Shown here: piece after piece, positions 1 to 8,562 of the stretch
Layout of the letters: each line of letters begins with the position of its first letter
How positions within the stretch are numbered: position 1 is the first letter of the stretch
Assembly (NCBI RefSeq): GCF_025989125.1
Contig: NZ_JAPDNR010000001.1
Coordinates: 7,242,087-7,306,086 of the forward strand
Reading direction: 5' to 3'
DNA length: 64,000 nucleotides
DNA from: Chitinophaga nivalis
Lineage (GTDB): Bacteria; Bacteroidota; Bacteroidia; Chitinophagales; Chitinophagaceae
Notes under the pieces: model-generated
Seen by the model: only the letters and a program-made list of their open reading frames with translations
Database searches by the model: none
What the model was told of the DNA's origin: nothing
Position numbers and translations under genes: made by a program

Positions 1-1217
1 CCGCGTTTCGGTGCATCATAGGGATCAATCGTCTTCGTCACGATGCCGGCGCCTTCATACTGGCCCCAGTAGCCATTAAACCGGTCACGGGAGACTGAGC
101 CGCCGACAGACAGGTTGCTCATTAATTGATGGCTTACATTCAGCTTTTGTATATGCCGGCCTTTAGCACTGGTACCAAAGTCAGTATTGTATTCGTTTCT
201 GACTGTTTCTTCTTGTATTTCCAATGTCAGATCCGTTTTGTTTTTTGCATTTTTTTTTGTGATGATATTAATCACACCGGAAATACTATTGGCGCCATAT
301 TCCACCCCCATTGCACCTTTCACAATTTCCACCCGCTCTACGTCATCCAGGCTGATGGTAGACAGATCTACATCACTACCCATGTTTTCATCACCGGCAA
401 TAGGAATATTATCCATCAGTATTTTCATATACTGGCTATTGAGGCCCAGTACCCTGATCTTCGATCTGCCGGTACCGGATTGATTCTCGATTTCAATGTT
501 CAACTGTTGTTTCAGTAACTCCGCTACTGTACTCACAGCCATGTTTTGTATTTGTTTTTTATCGATGACTTCTACCCGGTAGATTGATTTATTTAATGCC
601 TGCGGCTTATATTGTCCCGTCACTACTACGGGGTTGAGCATATTATTACGCTCACCGGCATTCCGAAGGGTTAGCTGCAGCGTAACCGTTTGATTTGCGG
701 TAATAACTACGGCCTGACGGTTGCCTTCATAACTCACATGCGACAACTCCAGTACATACTTTCCGGCCTCGATCTGTTGAATTAAAAAATGGCCCTGCTT
801 ATCTGTAGTTGTTTTATAACGGCCACCAGCCAACGAAACAGTAACACCTGCCACCGGCAATTTTCCGGCATCTGTAATGGTTCCCTGCAGCGAGCCCTTT
901 CCGGCCCTGGCAGGTTTTATAGCCACGGTATGTCCTGATTGCTGAAAAGACAATCCCGTTTGTGTACCCAGTTGTGTTAAAATATCTCCCACAGTACCGG
1001 AGGTGGCTGATAGGGATACCGACTGTGATAATTCCTTATCCAAACCACTATAAATAAAATGGATGCCGGCTTTTTCCTGCAGCTGCTGTAGTACCGCTTT
1101 CACGGTAAGCCGCCGGGGGATGATGTTAACGGCTGGTTGTTGCGCCTGTAATACATAGCAGCACAAGCACATGCAGCAGGCCATATATAGTCTGATACCT
1201 TTGATTACTACACTCAT
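1..1217 (-). CDS. TonB-dependent outer-membrane receptor with STN domain (3' part beyond window)
   Basis: The minus-strand frame is open from an ATG at 1217 to the window edge, giving about 405 visible residues. They show a signal peptide ending near LQAQQ, an STN (secretin/TonB short N-terminal) domain at about 30-95, a carboxypeptidase-regulatory-like beta domain at about 110-190, and a TonB plug at about 205-330 with VERVEIVKGAMGVEYGANS and GVINIITKK. The beta-barrel lies outside the window. The protein would import a ligand such as a siderophore complex across the outer membrane using TonB energy. The STN domain together with the FecR and sigma genes just upstream indicates surface-signalling, FecA-type control. 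The plug resembles siderophore/cobalamin-type receptors more than SusC, and no SusD is visible. Ligand unknown. Confidence 0.9.
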   Translation of the reverse strand, partial: MSVVIKGIRLYMACCMCLCCYVLQAQQPAVNIIPRRLTVKAVLQQLQEKAGIHFIYSGLDKELSQSVSLSATSGTVGDILTQLGTQTGLSFQQSGHTVAIKPARAGKGSLQGTITDAGKLPVAGVTVSLAGGRYKTTTDKQGHFLIQQIEAGKYVLELSHVSYEGNRQAVVITANQTVTLQLTLRNAGERNNMLNPVVVTGQYKPQALNKSIYRVEVIDKKQIQNMAVSTVAELLKQQLNIEIENQSGTGRSKIRVLGLNSQYMKILMDNIPIAGDENMGSDVDLSTISLDDVERVEIVKGAMGVEYGANSISGVINIITKKNAKNKTDLTLEIQEETVRNEYNTDFGTSAKGRHIQKLNVSHQLMSNLSVGGSVSRDRFNGYWGQYEGAGIVTKTIDPYDAPKR

Positions 1218-1243
1218 TTTTTTATTCCTCGTTAATTACTTAT

Positions 1244-2224
1244 TTATTCAGGGATGCGCACACCGACGATGTCATCTTTATGTGTAAATTTTAGTGCAGT
1301 ACTGAATTCCAGCATGGATAAAACCTTTTCCAGCGACAGATTATCTACAGTAGCCGTGAGCGGCATATTCCAATCAATATTTCCTTTTGGTATAAACTGT
1401 ACACCATAATATGCTCCCAGTCGTTTCAATACCTGGCTCAGTGGCAGGTTATCAAAACGCAGGATACCTTTTGTCCATCCGGTTACCTGGGCACCGGCCG
1501 GGAAATCCCCGACGCTGGTGACCAGTCCCCGGGACTTATTATACAGCAATTCCTGTCCTGGTTTTAACTGACGGGTAGTATTATTGGCAGCGGCAAACTG
1601 TATGCAGCCCGTAGTCAGCATAACACTGATGAACGGATCACTGGCCGTATTACGTACATTGAACGTAGTACCCAATACCCGAATGGTAGTGCCGGAACTA
1701 TGCACCATAAAAGGCTGTTCCGGGCGACGGGCTACCTCTAAAAATATCTCGCCTTCTGTGAGATGAATGTCTCTGGTATTACCATCAAAATTTTCCGGAA
1801 ACTGTATGGTACTTCCGCTCATGAGATGTACCACACTACTGTCGGCCAGTAATATGCGCGAGCGGCTACCTTTGGGAGCGGTATAGGTTTTTAATTGTGC
1901 CGCCACCTGTTGTGTGGTAACAGTTGTCACATGAGACCGGAAGAATAAACCACCGGTAACCAGCAGCCCTATCATACATGCTGCTGCGGCAGCAGCTACC
2001 CACATCTTATATATACGTGTACGGCGTTTCCCGATACCCGGATGTTGCATCAGTTTTTGCCAGATTTCCTGCTCCAGTGCCGGATCAGCAACCGGTACGA
2101 TATCATTGCCTTCCGTAAAGAAATTGTCCTCCTGTTCCAGCCATGCAGTAATGATTTTCTTTTCCTCCAGGCTACATGCTCCAGCATGGTAACGTCTGAT
2201 CAATTCCGGATTTATATGTTGCAT
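1244..2224 (-). CDS. FecR-family anti-sigma factor
   Basis: Transmembrane sigma regulator of 326 aa. A cytoplasmic N-terminal region (PELIRRYHAGACSLEEKK) is followed by one membrane helix at about 74-95, a periplasmic FecR domain at about 110-215 (TAPKGSRSRILLADSSVVHL, then GEIFLEVA) and a C-terminal DUF4974/STN-like domain at about 258-326 (LRFDNLPLSQVLKRLGAYYG). I chose the ATG at 2224 because the 17 extra residues of the longer frame are not FecR-like and MQHINPELIRRY is the usual family start. It lies between the ECF sigma gene (63 nt beyond the longer ORF) and the receptor (26 nt downstream), so it probably relays ligand binding by that receptor to that sigma factor. Confidence 0.92.
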   Translation of the reverse strand: MQHINPELIRRYHAGACSLEEKKIITAWLEQEDNFFTEGNDIVPVADPALEQEIWQKLMQHPGIGKRRTRIYKMWVAAAAAACMIGLLVTGGLFFRSHVTTVTTQQVAAQLKTYTAPKGSRSRILLADSSVVHLMSGSTIQFPENFDGNTRDIHLTEGEIFLEVARRPEQPFMVHSSGTTIRVLGTTFNVRNTASDPFISVMLTTGCIQFAAANNTTRQLKPGQELLYNKSRGLVTSVGDFPAGAQVTGWTKGILRFDNLPLSQVLKRLGAYYGVQFIPKGNIDWNMPLTATVDNLSLEKVLSMLEFSTALKFTHKDDIVGVRIPE

Positions 2225-2337
2225 ACAACTACATATACCAGAAAAGGCGGGATACCCTTGTGAAAAAAATAACATTTCCCGATTGCGTAAATGGGCACAT
2301 AAAAATTTCCGATTCGCATAGGAGATCTTTCGGAAAA

Positions 2338-2859
2338 TTACATACCCGGATGCTTCCGGATGTATTTAAGTGCTTTGGTGAGATGGTATTCAACGGTCTT
2401 TACTGCAATGCCCATGCGCAAGGCAATTTCTTTATGGGTCAGCGATTCGTAGCGGCTCATCACAAAAATGCTGCGGGCTGGTTCTTTCAGGAATGCTATT
2501 TTCTTTTCCAGCTGATCACGCATTTCATGGTACACATAATGATCATGGGGGGTATTATAGGCTTCATCAGATATATCAGCAGCGGTAATGCCCAATTGTT
2601 CAGACATGGCGTCTTTACGGTCCCGTGCATGCTTAAACACCTGGTATTTGGCTGCCTTTGAGAGGTATTTTTCCAGGCTCACGGCATCCCGTAAAGCCAT
2701 TTTTCTTTCCCATAGGGTAACAAAAATATTCTGCACCATATCTTTCGCCGTATCCGCATCCTGCGTATACCGGAAGCATATGGCATATACCATTGCCCAA
2801 TATCTCTTAAAGATAAGGGTGAACTCTTCATGACTATATATATCTTCGTATGTTCTCAA
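2338..2859 (-). CDS. ECF RNA polymerase sigma-70 factor
   Basis: Sigma factor of 173 aa with region 2 at about 12-75 (FKRYWAMVYAICFRYTQDAD, DMVQNIFVTLWERK) and region 4 at about 115-165 (SRYESLTHKEIALRMGIAVK), separated by a short linker as in ECF factors. It should direct transcription of the FecR/receptor unit downstream. The start codon is unusual. The frame has a TAA two codons upstream of 2859 and no ATG before residue 23, which lies inside region 2, so TTG at 2859 is the likely initiator. Residues 150-170 form the -35-binding helix. Confidence 0.92.
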   Translation of the reverse strand: MRTYEDIYSHEEFTLIFKRYWAMVYAICFRYTQDADTAKDMVQNIFVTLWERKMALRDAVSLEKYLSKAAKYQVFKHARDRKDAMSEQLGITAADISDEAYNTPHDHYVYHEMRDQLEKKIAFLKEPARSIFVMSRYESLTHKEIALRMGIAVKTVEYHLTKALKYIRKHPGM

Positions 2860-3587
2860 ACGTTAGGACAGAATAGGTTACATAATGCCGGTATACTGGC
2901 TGCCTGCGGATTATTGAGTATAGAAAACATATCAGGCATCACTTTCGGCATGTGTAAAATTTAACGAAACCCATCAACAAGCAGCTGTAATGGTTTAATC
3001 AGAAAGAATGTATTTTAAGGTTTTCCGGCAGCAGATGGCCCGATTGCCTTTTGAACGGCGCTCTACCACAACCTGCCTTATAAAACAGACAGGTATAGCC
3101 TCGGTATGCTACTTTCAGCGGGATAAAGTTGGTACATTCCAAATATGATTTGTTTGCAAAACGGGAATTTGATTTATTTAAAAAGGAATTTTTCTTATTC
3201 CATACGGCGCTTATTCAATTATCTATATAAAGACGATTACTTGTTCAGGTATCCTGACAGCCATTACCGGAGATTTTCGTTCAGTTGTAGTTGACATTAC
3301 CTGTTACAGATAAAATATCCGTTCTTATAAGTACGTAAAATGGTCTTGCCAGTAGCCGTTTTCCACAACAACCAACACACAGACAGCACGTGTAGATTAT
3401 CGGGCAACCGATATATGCGGGGATTGGGGCAAATAGCCTGATTTTAAAACGGTTATGCCTTTCTCCGTTATCTATGTAGTAATCAGGCTTTGTCAACTCA
3501 TTATTATTTCCTACATTCAGTATGTTAATCCTGCGAACCTGTAATACTAACGCCAACAAGTTTCTCTCTCACTTTAAATAAACTGTT
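2860..3587. other. Gene-poor gap, no supported CDS
   Basis: About 730 bases separate the ECF sigma start and a small peptide gene on the plus strand. The only open frame of note (3281-3559, minus) has a composition and sequence unlike any family I know and no credible start context. The stretch must carry the promoter for the sigma gene on its left and the leader of the peptide gene on its right, but I could not fix an element with confidence. Confidence 0.5.
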
Positions 3588-3749
3588 ATGAAAAAAGTCC
3601 ATGAAAAAAAACTCCGTCTTGGTAAAGTAAAAGTTGCTACACTTACCCAGGCAACAGCAACAATCGGGAAAGAACGCATATGCGTAACTTCCGTTGAAGA
3701 CAACAGCTGTCCCTTCATCTCGCGCATTGAGACCCGTTGCTTTTGTTAA
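3588..3749 (+). CDS. Class I lanthipeptide-type precursor peptide (53 aa)
   Basis: ATG at 3588 opens a 53-residue peptide, MKKVHEKKLRLGKVKVATLT followed by a Cys/Ser/Thr-rich tail ending RCFC. The leader pattern K-L-x-L-G-K-[IV]-x-[IV]-[AS]-x-L is the one seen in the precursors at 29997-30998 (KLKLGRIAISVL) and resembles the leader of Bacteroidota class I lanthipeptides. The putative core has four Cys and several Ser/Thr (C32, S35, S40, C41, S45, T49, C51, C53) that could be dehydrated and cyclised. No Gly-Gly cleavage site is evident, unlike its relatives. No dehydratase, cyclase or transporter is nearby. The leader match is clear; that it is modified or exported is inference. Confidence 0.68.
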   Translation: MKKVHEKKLRLGKVKVATLTQATATIGKERICVTSVEDNSCPFISRIETRCFC

Positions 3750-4142
3750 TTGACTGATTTGATGGCGATGCCATCTAATGGCATTTTGCAAACCTGTTTT
3801 CACGTGGTCCCACCCAATAGGTGGGGCCCCTCTGATCCCATTGTACACCGGCCAGGTTTATTGGGGTTAAACTGATCTTGTGGTGACTACGTTTAATAAT
3901 AAGTAAAGGTACGCTCCACCATCAGAAAAGGGATTCCGTCCTGATAACCTACCATGGGTAGTATACCATAAAGAAAAATAAGCAGCAGCTTTTTACAATT
4001 TTCCATGCGACGCCTTTAATAGGCCTGTCATTGTTGATCGATTCAGATAAAAAATAACACTAAAACGCTACTACCAATCCTGCGTAGCAGCTGAAGGCAT
4101 AAATGTTCCCCTCGCTTGTTGCCGTAGAAACAGGCGTATATT
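3750..4142. other. Gap with small hairpins after the peptide gene
   Basis: Nothing protein-coding is supported. A 6-bp stem (3761-3766 with 3769-3774) lies 12 nt after the peptide stop, and a second GC-rich stem (3806-3814 with 3820-3828, one G-U pair) follows. Either could slow transcription of the peptide gene, although neither has a clear T-run. Confidence 0.4.
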
Positions 4143-5558
4143 TTACCGGCTCAAATCCTTACCTGAATGGGATGGTATCGTTTTCGTATTCATGATGCTG
4201 CTTTTTGGAAGAAAAGCTGATTTTATCATAAACCATATTACCCGGAATATAAAACCGGGGCTAGCCATGGCTGCAGCTCCCTCATACATGTGAAATACCC
4301 GCAGAAATACCTGCTGTACGTGTGCATCTTTCGAACAGGCTCCCAACATTTTTTTCAACCCCCAGGACATCACAGATGCACCTCGCGCACGTTTCCCTTT
4401 TGTTTGCGGATAACTGAGATCAATAACACTTGTCAGCATCCAGGGCAGATCCAGGTGATTGATTAGCTGGCGCTGAAATGCCAATGTAAAGCCTTTGGCA
4501 TTGTCCGCAGCATTGGCCAGATATTGCTGTAATTCCGCTACGTGACAGGCCGCCACGGTGATGCCTTGTCCGAAAACCGGATTAAATACACATACCGCAT
4601 CTCCTACAACGACTAATCCATCAGGCAACGATGCCAGTTGTTCATAGTACCTTCGCCGGGTCTTTACTACTTTGTATAGCTTGGCCGGACCAATTGGCTG
4701 CTGATGAACAATCTGGTTATAAATATCCGGCTTGGGTAGTGAAGCGGCAAACGCTACATATCCGGCCTCGTCTGTCGGGGCATAATCGTCAAAATACCCG
4801 GTCAGGGTAACCATCAACTGGTTTCCTTGTACTTTCGACAGGAAACCGCCCCGCCAGGAATGTGGATATTCGGGATAAATGGCCAGGACCTTCCAGTCTT
4901 CTTTAAAATTCTCCGGGAAAGGATACAGATTGGTCGTATAACCGACGTTTATTTCGACCTCTTCTTCCGGGGGCTTTGTATAACCTATATTTTCCAGCCA
5001 CTCCGGCGTCTGGGAGCCACGGCCGCCTGCATCGACTACCAGATCAGCAGTCAGGGATGTTACATTGCCATTCGGCTCCCGCAACTGTATGCCGTTGATA
5101 CGGGTTTTATCGTCGTTTACCAGCAACCCTGCCACATGCCTATCATCCTGTATCACAACGTTCGTATATCCGGCCAGTAACCGGCGTTTGACATGAAACT
5201 CCGTATATGGGCGTGCGGAGATCAATGTATAAAGGCCACTCGTAAAACGTGGCCGCCAGGCGCCATGGAAAAACCAGGCTAAATCTGCGCCCGCATCTAC
5301 CCGACCGCCTCCTTCTGCAATTATTTCTGCTATAATACCCGGGAACCAGTTGTCCAGCAAGTCGATGCCTTTTCCCAAAACAATATGCTGGTGATATCCT
5401 TGCGGCACTGTTTTATGCGGAACAGGCGTATCCGTCAGGGTATCTTTTTCAAGGACGGTTACTTTTTCAAAATGGTCTGCCAATACGCGGGCTGCCAGTA
5501 ATCCGGTGATACTTCCGCCTATGACGATGGCGTGATGCCGGGAAGATTGCTGATCCAT
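4143..5558 (-). CDS. FAD-dependent monooxygenase/oxidoreductase
   Basis: Flavoprotein of 471 aa of the PHBH/squalene-epoxidase-like group. It has an N-terminal Rossmann FAD motif at about 11-42 (VIGGSITGLLAARVL, ending VTVLEKD), a DAGGRGSQTPEW stretch at about 175-187, and the second FAD-binding motif GDAVCVFNPVFGQGIT at about 312-327. It would hydroxylate or epoxidise a small substrate with NAD(P)H and O2. It stands alone on the minus strand with no pathway genes next to it, so the substrate cannot be inferred. The protein appears complete: ATG at 5558 and normal length for the group. Related halogenases share the fold, but I see no halogenase-type WxWxIP motif. Confidence 0.82.
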   Translation of the reverse strand: MDQQSSRHHAIVIGGSITGLLAARVLADHFEKVTVLEKDTLTDTPVPHKTVPQGYHQHIVLGKGIDLLDNWFPGIIAEIIAEGGGRVDAGADLAWFFHGAWRPRFTSGLYTLISARPYTEFHVKRRLLAGYTNVVIQDDRHVAGLLVNDDKTRINGIQLREPNGNVTSLTADLVVDAGGRGSQTPEWLENIGYTKPPEEEVEINVGYTTNLYPFPENFKEDWKVLAIYPEYPHSWRGGFLSKVQGNQLMVTLTGYFDDYAPTDEAGYVAFAASLPKPDIYNQIVHQQPIGPAKLYKVVKTRRRYYEQLASLPDGLVVVGDAVCVFNPVFGQGITVAACHVAELQQYLANAADNAKGFTLAFQRQLINHLDLPWMLTSVIDLSYPQTKGKRARGASVMSWGLKKMLGACSKDAHVQQVFLRVFHMYEGAAAMASPGFIFRVIWFMIKSAFLPKSSIMNTKTIPSHSGKDLSR

Positions 5559-6135
5559 AAATGATTATCTTTTAAGGGGGATTACTTTGAGGTCTGTCGT
5601 TACATTTAATAATACTACTATAAGCAATAATTATATTGTTTTCATCTTGCTGATTTTTACTGCCTGTTACACTAACGGACATGGTTGTATATAGCCTAAA
5701 AAACGGTATGCCACTGTAAACGTGTTTTACGCTGTGCACCCATCAAACAGGGCTAACAGCATTAAACACGCCTTCCTAAATATACCTGCGCTTACTGTTA
5801 TCCGCATTCAGCATATGAATACTCCAATACCCCTGCACCTATTTCCCCTTTCCGGGAGCCACCTGTTTTTTAATAGTAAAAGCTAATATAATTGAATTCC
5901 GGAAAATAGGAAAGATTACCAGTGGGTTGTTATACCGGGCGATTAAAATATATTTTATTTTTCAGATAGATGATCTTTGATTGCTTCACACCCAGGTTCA
6001 CCATATACAGCAGCTGTTAATTGCTAAACTGTGGCTATTATTATTGCGTTACATAACGAACGTAAATACCTCAAAACAGTAACCGACGGGTATAGTCCCA
6101 ATAATCTGTTATACCTTCCGGAAGGTCCTTAAAAC
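5559..6135. other. AT-rich intergenic region, no gene seen
   Basis: About 580 bases lie between the flavoprotein start and the terminator of the next minus-strand gene. No open frame with coding character is visible on either strand. It must contain the promoter of the flavoprotein gene, but I could not identify a clear -33/-7 pair. Confidence 0.5.
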
Positions 6136-6168
6136 ACTACGCCTTCACACTATGTGTGAGGGCGTAGT
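6136..6168 (-). terminator. Hairpin terminator after the HExxH protein gene
   Basis: A 15-bp stem (6136-6150 with 6154-6168, one G-U pair) with a 3-nt loop lies 26 nt beyond the stop of the minus-strand gene 6194-7168. The plus strand shows an A-run at 6131-6134, giving a short T-run on the minus transcript. Confidence 0.7.
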
Positions 6169-6193
6169 TTGTTCGCTTCCTTTGGAAACCCTA

Positions 6194-7168
6194 TTAATAA
6201 TATTTTGACTGCTCCAGGAATTGCAGGATAGCTGCCTGGTCTGCATAATCCAGGCTGATGATATCTTTTACTGCCTGGCGTTTATCTTTGGCATGCTGAT
6301 AATAGGATTTACAAATAGTATAACCCATAAAATATCCCAGGTCGCCCATTGTCTTTGAAGTAGCCCCATTATACAACCAATTGGAAATATCCACGCCCAA
6401 CATTTCCTTTTTGAATTGTTGTTTTAATGTGTCTTCATTTTTCCGGCCATACTCCAGATAGAGATGTGTTAGTGGCTCCTTCAACACCAATTCCGTAATA
6501 AAATCACAGGCTCCTTCACTAATGGCTTGTCCCAACAGTATTACACCTTCTCTTTTTTGTTGGGTATGTACGTACTCGTGAATAACAACAGGAACGATAT
6601 TGTCGGAGGTTTTAGAGGCAAAGAAGTGTTCCAGTCTTTTGTCGGAAAATTCTGATATATCGGTATATTTATTACCCATGGTGATTTCAGATCCGATTAA
6701 CACCAGCGAATCCTGTGTGGTACCTGCCGCACGAATAGCGGTAATGGTGAAAAAGATCTTTGCCGGGCGAAAATCCGGATACAATTGCCTGAATTGCTGA
6801 ATATACTTTTCAATAGCAGGTATCTGTGGTTTTATCCGCAGGGTATTTCCCCTTATTGATTGCCAGAACTTAGGGTACTTATTGACACTTTCCACCAATT
6901 TGGCCGCATCAAATTTCCGCAGTTCCATAAAATACTTTAAGCCTTCCGTTGCCTGATCCGTATACAACGATTTCATGAATGCTATTTGCTGGTCTTTTTC
7001 CTTTGTGGTTTGAACGCTGTCAAAAGCCCGCCAGAAATTATCAATATCCGATGTAAAAACATGGGAGGCTTGTTGCCCTTTCGCTGTAAAACCGGGGGTA
7101 AGAAAAAAGATAAATGCCATTAAACAGGCAGGCATGGCCTTGTGCAGTAATCCGGTGTTCTTTCTCAT
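6194..7168 (-). CDS. Secreted zinc-protease-like protein (HExxH, DUF2268/GldB-like)
   Basis: Protein of 324 aa with a signal peptide (about 1-32, ending TAKGQQ). The motif H197-E-Y-V-H201 is followed by E218 in SEGACDFITE, which fits a gluzincin site (two His from HExxH plus a downstream Glu). The layout resembles the DUF2268/GldB-like group of predicted Zn-dependent proteases that Bacteroidota export to the periplasm or envelope; assignment to that family is from memory of the pattern. The gene is monocistronic, with its own terminator at 6136-6168. The role could be proteolytic or purely structural; no substrate can be deduced. Confidence 0.72.
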   Translation of the reverse strand: MRKNTGLLHKAMPACLMAFIFFLTPGFTAKGQQASHVFTSDIDNFWRAFDSVQTTKEKDQQIAFMKSLYTDQATEGLKYFMELRKFDAAKLVESVNKYPKFWQSIRGNTLRIKPQIPAIEKYIQQFRQLYPDFRPAKIFFTITAIRAAGTTQDSLVLIGSEITMGNKYTDISEFSDKRLEHFFASKTSDNIVPVVIHEYVHTQQKREGVILLGQAISEGACDFITELVLKEPLTHLYLEYGRKNEDTLKQQFKKEMLGVDISNWLYNGATSKTMGDLGYFMGYTICKSYYQHAKDKRQAVKDIISLDYADQAAILQFLEQSKYY

Positions 7169-7500
7169 TTAATAACGCTATTGTTTTATTATCCGCTAAC
7201 TTTGGTTGCTACTGATTCTTCGGGCATAGAAAACAGCGCTGTAAAATAAATAAACTTATCTATTGGTAGTATATTTCTCCGTTCCATTATAAAAAAAATA
7301 TACAGCCGGTTACTCCGCTATCTCAATACCATTATATATATCCGGTTCATAAAAAAATAAAATACTTTTCTTGTAACTACGTATATCCAAACAAGTTATC
7401 CTTTCAAAACAATAATCATTTCGGGTAGCTGAAAAATACAGGAAAACAGGTATTTTTTATTCAAACAGGGTACGATAACTTTATTTGAAAATGCATCTCT
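7169..7500. other. Divergent promoter region, AT-rich
   Basis: About 330 AT-rich bases separate two divergent genes (6194-7168 minus and 7501-7725 plus). No coding frame is supported. The last 40 bases before the plus-strand ATG contain TAACTTTATTTG, which resembles but does not exactly match the TAnnTTTG element. Confidence 0.45.
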
Positions 7501-7725
7501 ATGAAAAAGAAAAATCTGGCCATAAAACTGTCGCTGCAAAAAAAGACGATTACTTCTTTACAGCAGAATTATCTGCAGGATATTAAAGGAGGAGGCGATG
7601 TTCCAACCCTGACTGACTGGCGTTCCTGCCCTTGCGAAGGAACCTACGGTTTTGCCTGCACCACCACTACGCCGGGTGCAAAAGTGGCCAATTGCTTTTC
7701 ATGTGCCAACGGAAGTGGTTGTTAA
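7501..7725 (+). CDS. Class I lanthipeptide-type precursor peptide with GGG cleavage site
   Basis: Peptide of 74 aa. The leader begins MKKKNLAIKLSLQKKTITSL, matching the K-L-x-L-x-K-x-T-I-x-x-L pattern of Bacteroidota class I lanthipeptide leaders, and ends IKGGG at about residue 32, a typical cleavage site for a C39-type transporter peptidase. The core (about 33-74) has five Cys and many Thr/Ser, with the run ACTTTTPG and the end SCANGSGC. Such a core could form lanthionine rings. The gene has its own terminator (7758-7786) and stands alone; no LanB, LanC or transporter gene is seen within the window. Modification and export are inferred from the leader type. Confidence 0.8.
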   Translation: MKKKNLAIKLSLQKKTITSLQQNYLQDIKGGGDVPTLTDWRSCPCEGTYGFACTTTTPGAKVANCFSCANGSGC

Positions 7726-7757
7726 TCTCCTTCTGCCGCTAAAGAGAAAATTATTTG

Positions 7758-7786
7758 AAAGGAACGGATATACCATCCGTTCCTTT
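7758..7786 (+). terminator. Rho-independent-like hairpin after peptide gene
   Basis: A perfect 12-bp stem (7758-7769 with 7775-7786) and 5-nt loop lie 32 nt after the peptide stop; the stem ends in TTT followed by GTATTTATT. It also lies 59 nt beyond the stop of the convergent methyltransferase gene and could serve both. Confidence 0.8.
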
Positions 7787-7844
7787 GTATTTATTATCAC
7801 TGTACAAGACAACATCAACAGCTCATTTTTATCAGGACAGCTGA

Positions 7845-8459
7845 CTACCTCAACTTCCTTCCTACAAACCTGATCACCGACCCTTTTCCGATATGATACT
7901 TTCCCTCTTCCAATAAAATTTCTGCTTCTTCCAACACCAGTATCTCATAGTTATCAAAATCAGCGACTATTTCTGTCAGTGAGAATAACATATCTATATC
8001 TTCCGGTCCTCCTACCCGTGGATTTTCTTTTCTAAAGGGCAGGTGCTTTTTACTGAAAGCCTCAAAAATAATGATGCCACCGGGTTTGAGCCAGGTATTT
8101 AACTGCCGGTGCAGGATAGACTTTTTATCCGCCGAAAAATGGGCATATATCAATCCAATCGCATCAAAGGACGCGGGCTCAAAGTGGAGCTGCGCCATAT
8201 CACCCACCAGATAGTTAAGGGTTACCTGTTGTTCGGCTGCCAGTTGCAACGCCTTTGACTTTCCTTCCACACTCAGGTCGGCGGAAGTAACCTGCCATCC
8301 CAACCGGGCCGCAAATACACCATTGCGGCCTTCTCCATCGGCGGGCATTAAGATCCTGCCAGGCTTAAATTCCGGTAGCCATGTTTCAAAAAAAAGATTA
8401 GGTGCTTTACCATAGACAAATTCCTGGTCTTTATATCTTTCATTCCATTTTTGCTCCAT
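7845..8459 (-). CDS. Class I SAM-dependent methyltransferase
   Basis: Protein of 204 aa starting MEQKWNERYKDQEFVYGKAP, a start common in TehB/thiopurine-type small methyltransferases. The SAM-binding motif I is the variant ILMPADGEGRNGVFAARLG at about 35-53, followed by the acidic strand VTSADLS and motif LVGDMAQLHFEPASFDAIG. I prefer the ATG at 8459 to an in-frame TTG at 8480, because the family begins at this point. It sits alone between a peptide gene and an AraC regulator, so the methyl acceptor is unknown. Confidence 0.85.
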   Translation of the reverse strand: MEQKWNERYKDQEFVYGKAPNLFFETWLPEFKPGRILMPADGEGRNGVFAARLGWQVTSADLSVEGKSKALQLAAEQQVTLNYLVGDMAQLHFEPASFDAIGLIYAHFSADKKSILHRQLNTWLKPGGIIIFEAFSKKHLPFRKENPRVGGPEDIDMLFSLTEIVADFDNYEILVLEEAEILLEEGKYHIGKGSVIRFVGRKLR

Positions 8460-8562
8460 AAGGGTATGATTTTTCAACAATTGGGTTTTCCTCCGTGAGG
8501 TACTTCAAAAGTAGCTCACCTCAGCAGGGAGCGTATAGGACAAAAATGAAGTTTGACAGGAT

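Noticed and set aside
126..518. Plus-strand open frames opposite the TonB receptor
   Set aside because: They run antisense to a clearly coding plug domain and match no family.
3281..3848. Two minus-strand frames of 92 and 107 aa
   Set aside because: The second covers the lanthipeptide-type gene on the other strand, and neither has a recognisable domain or start context.
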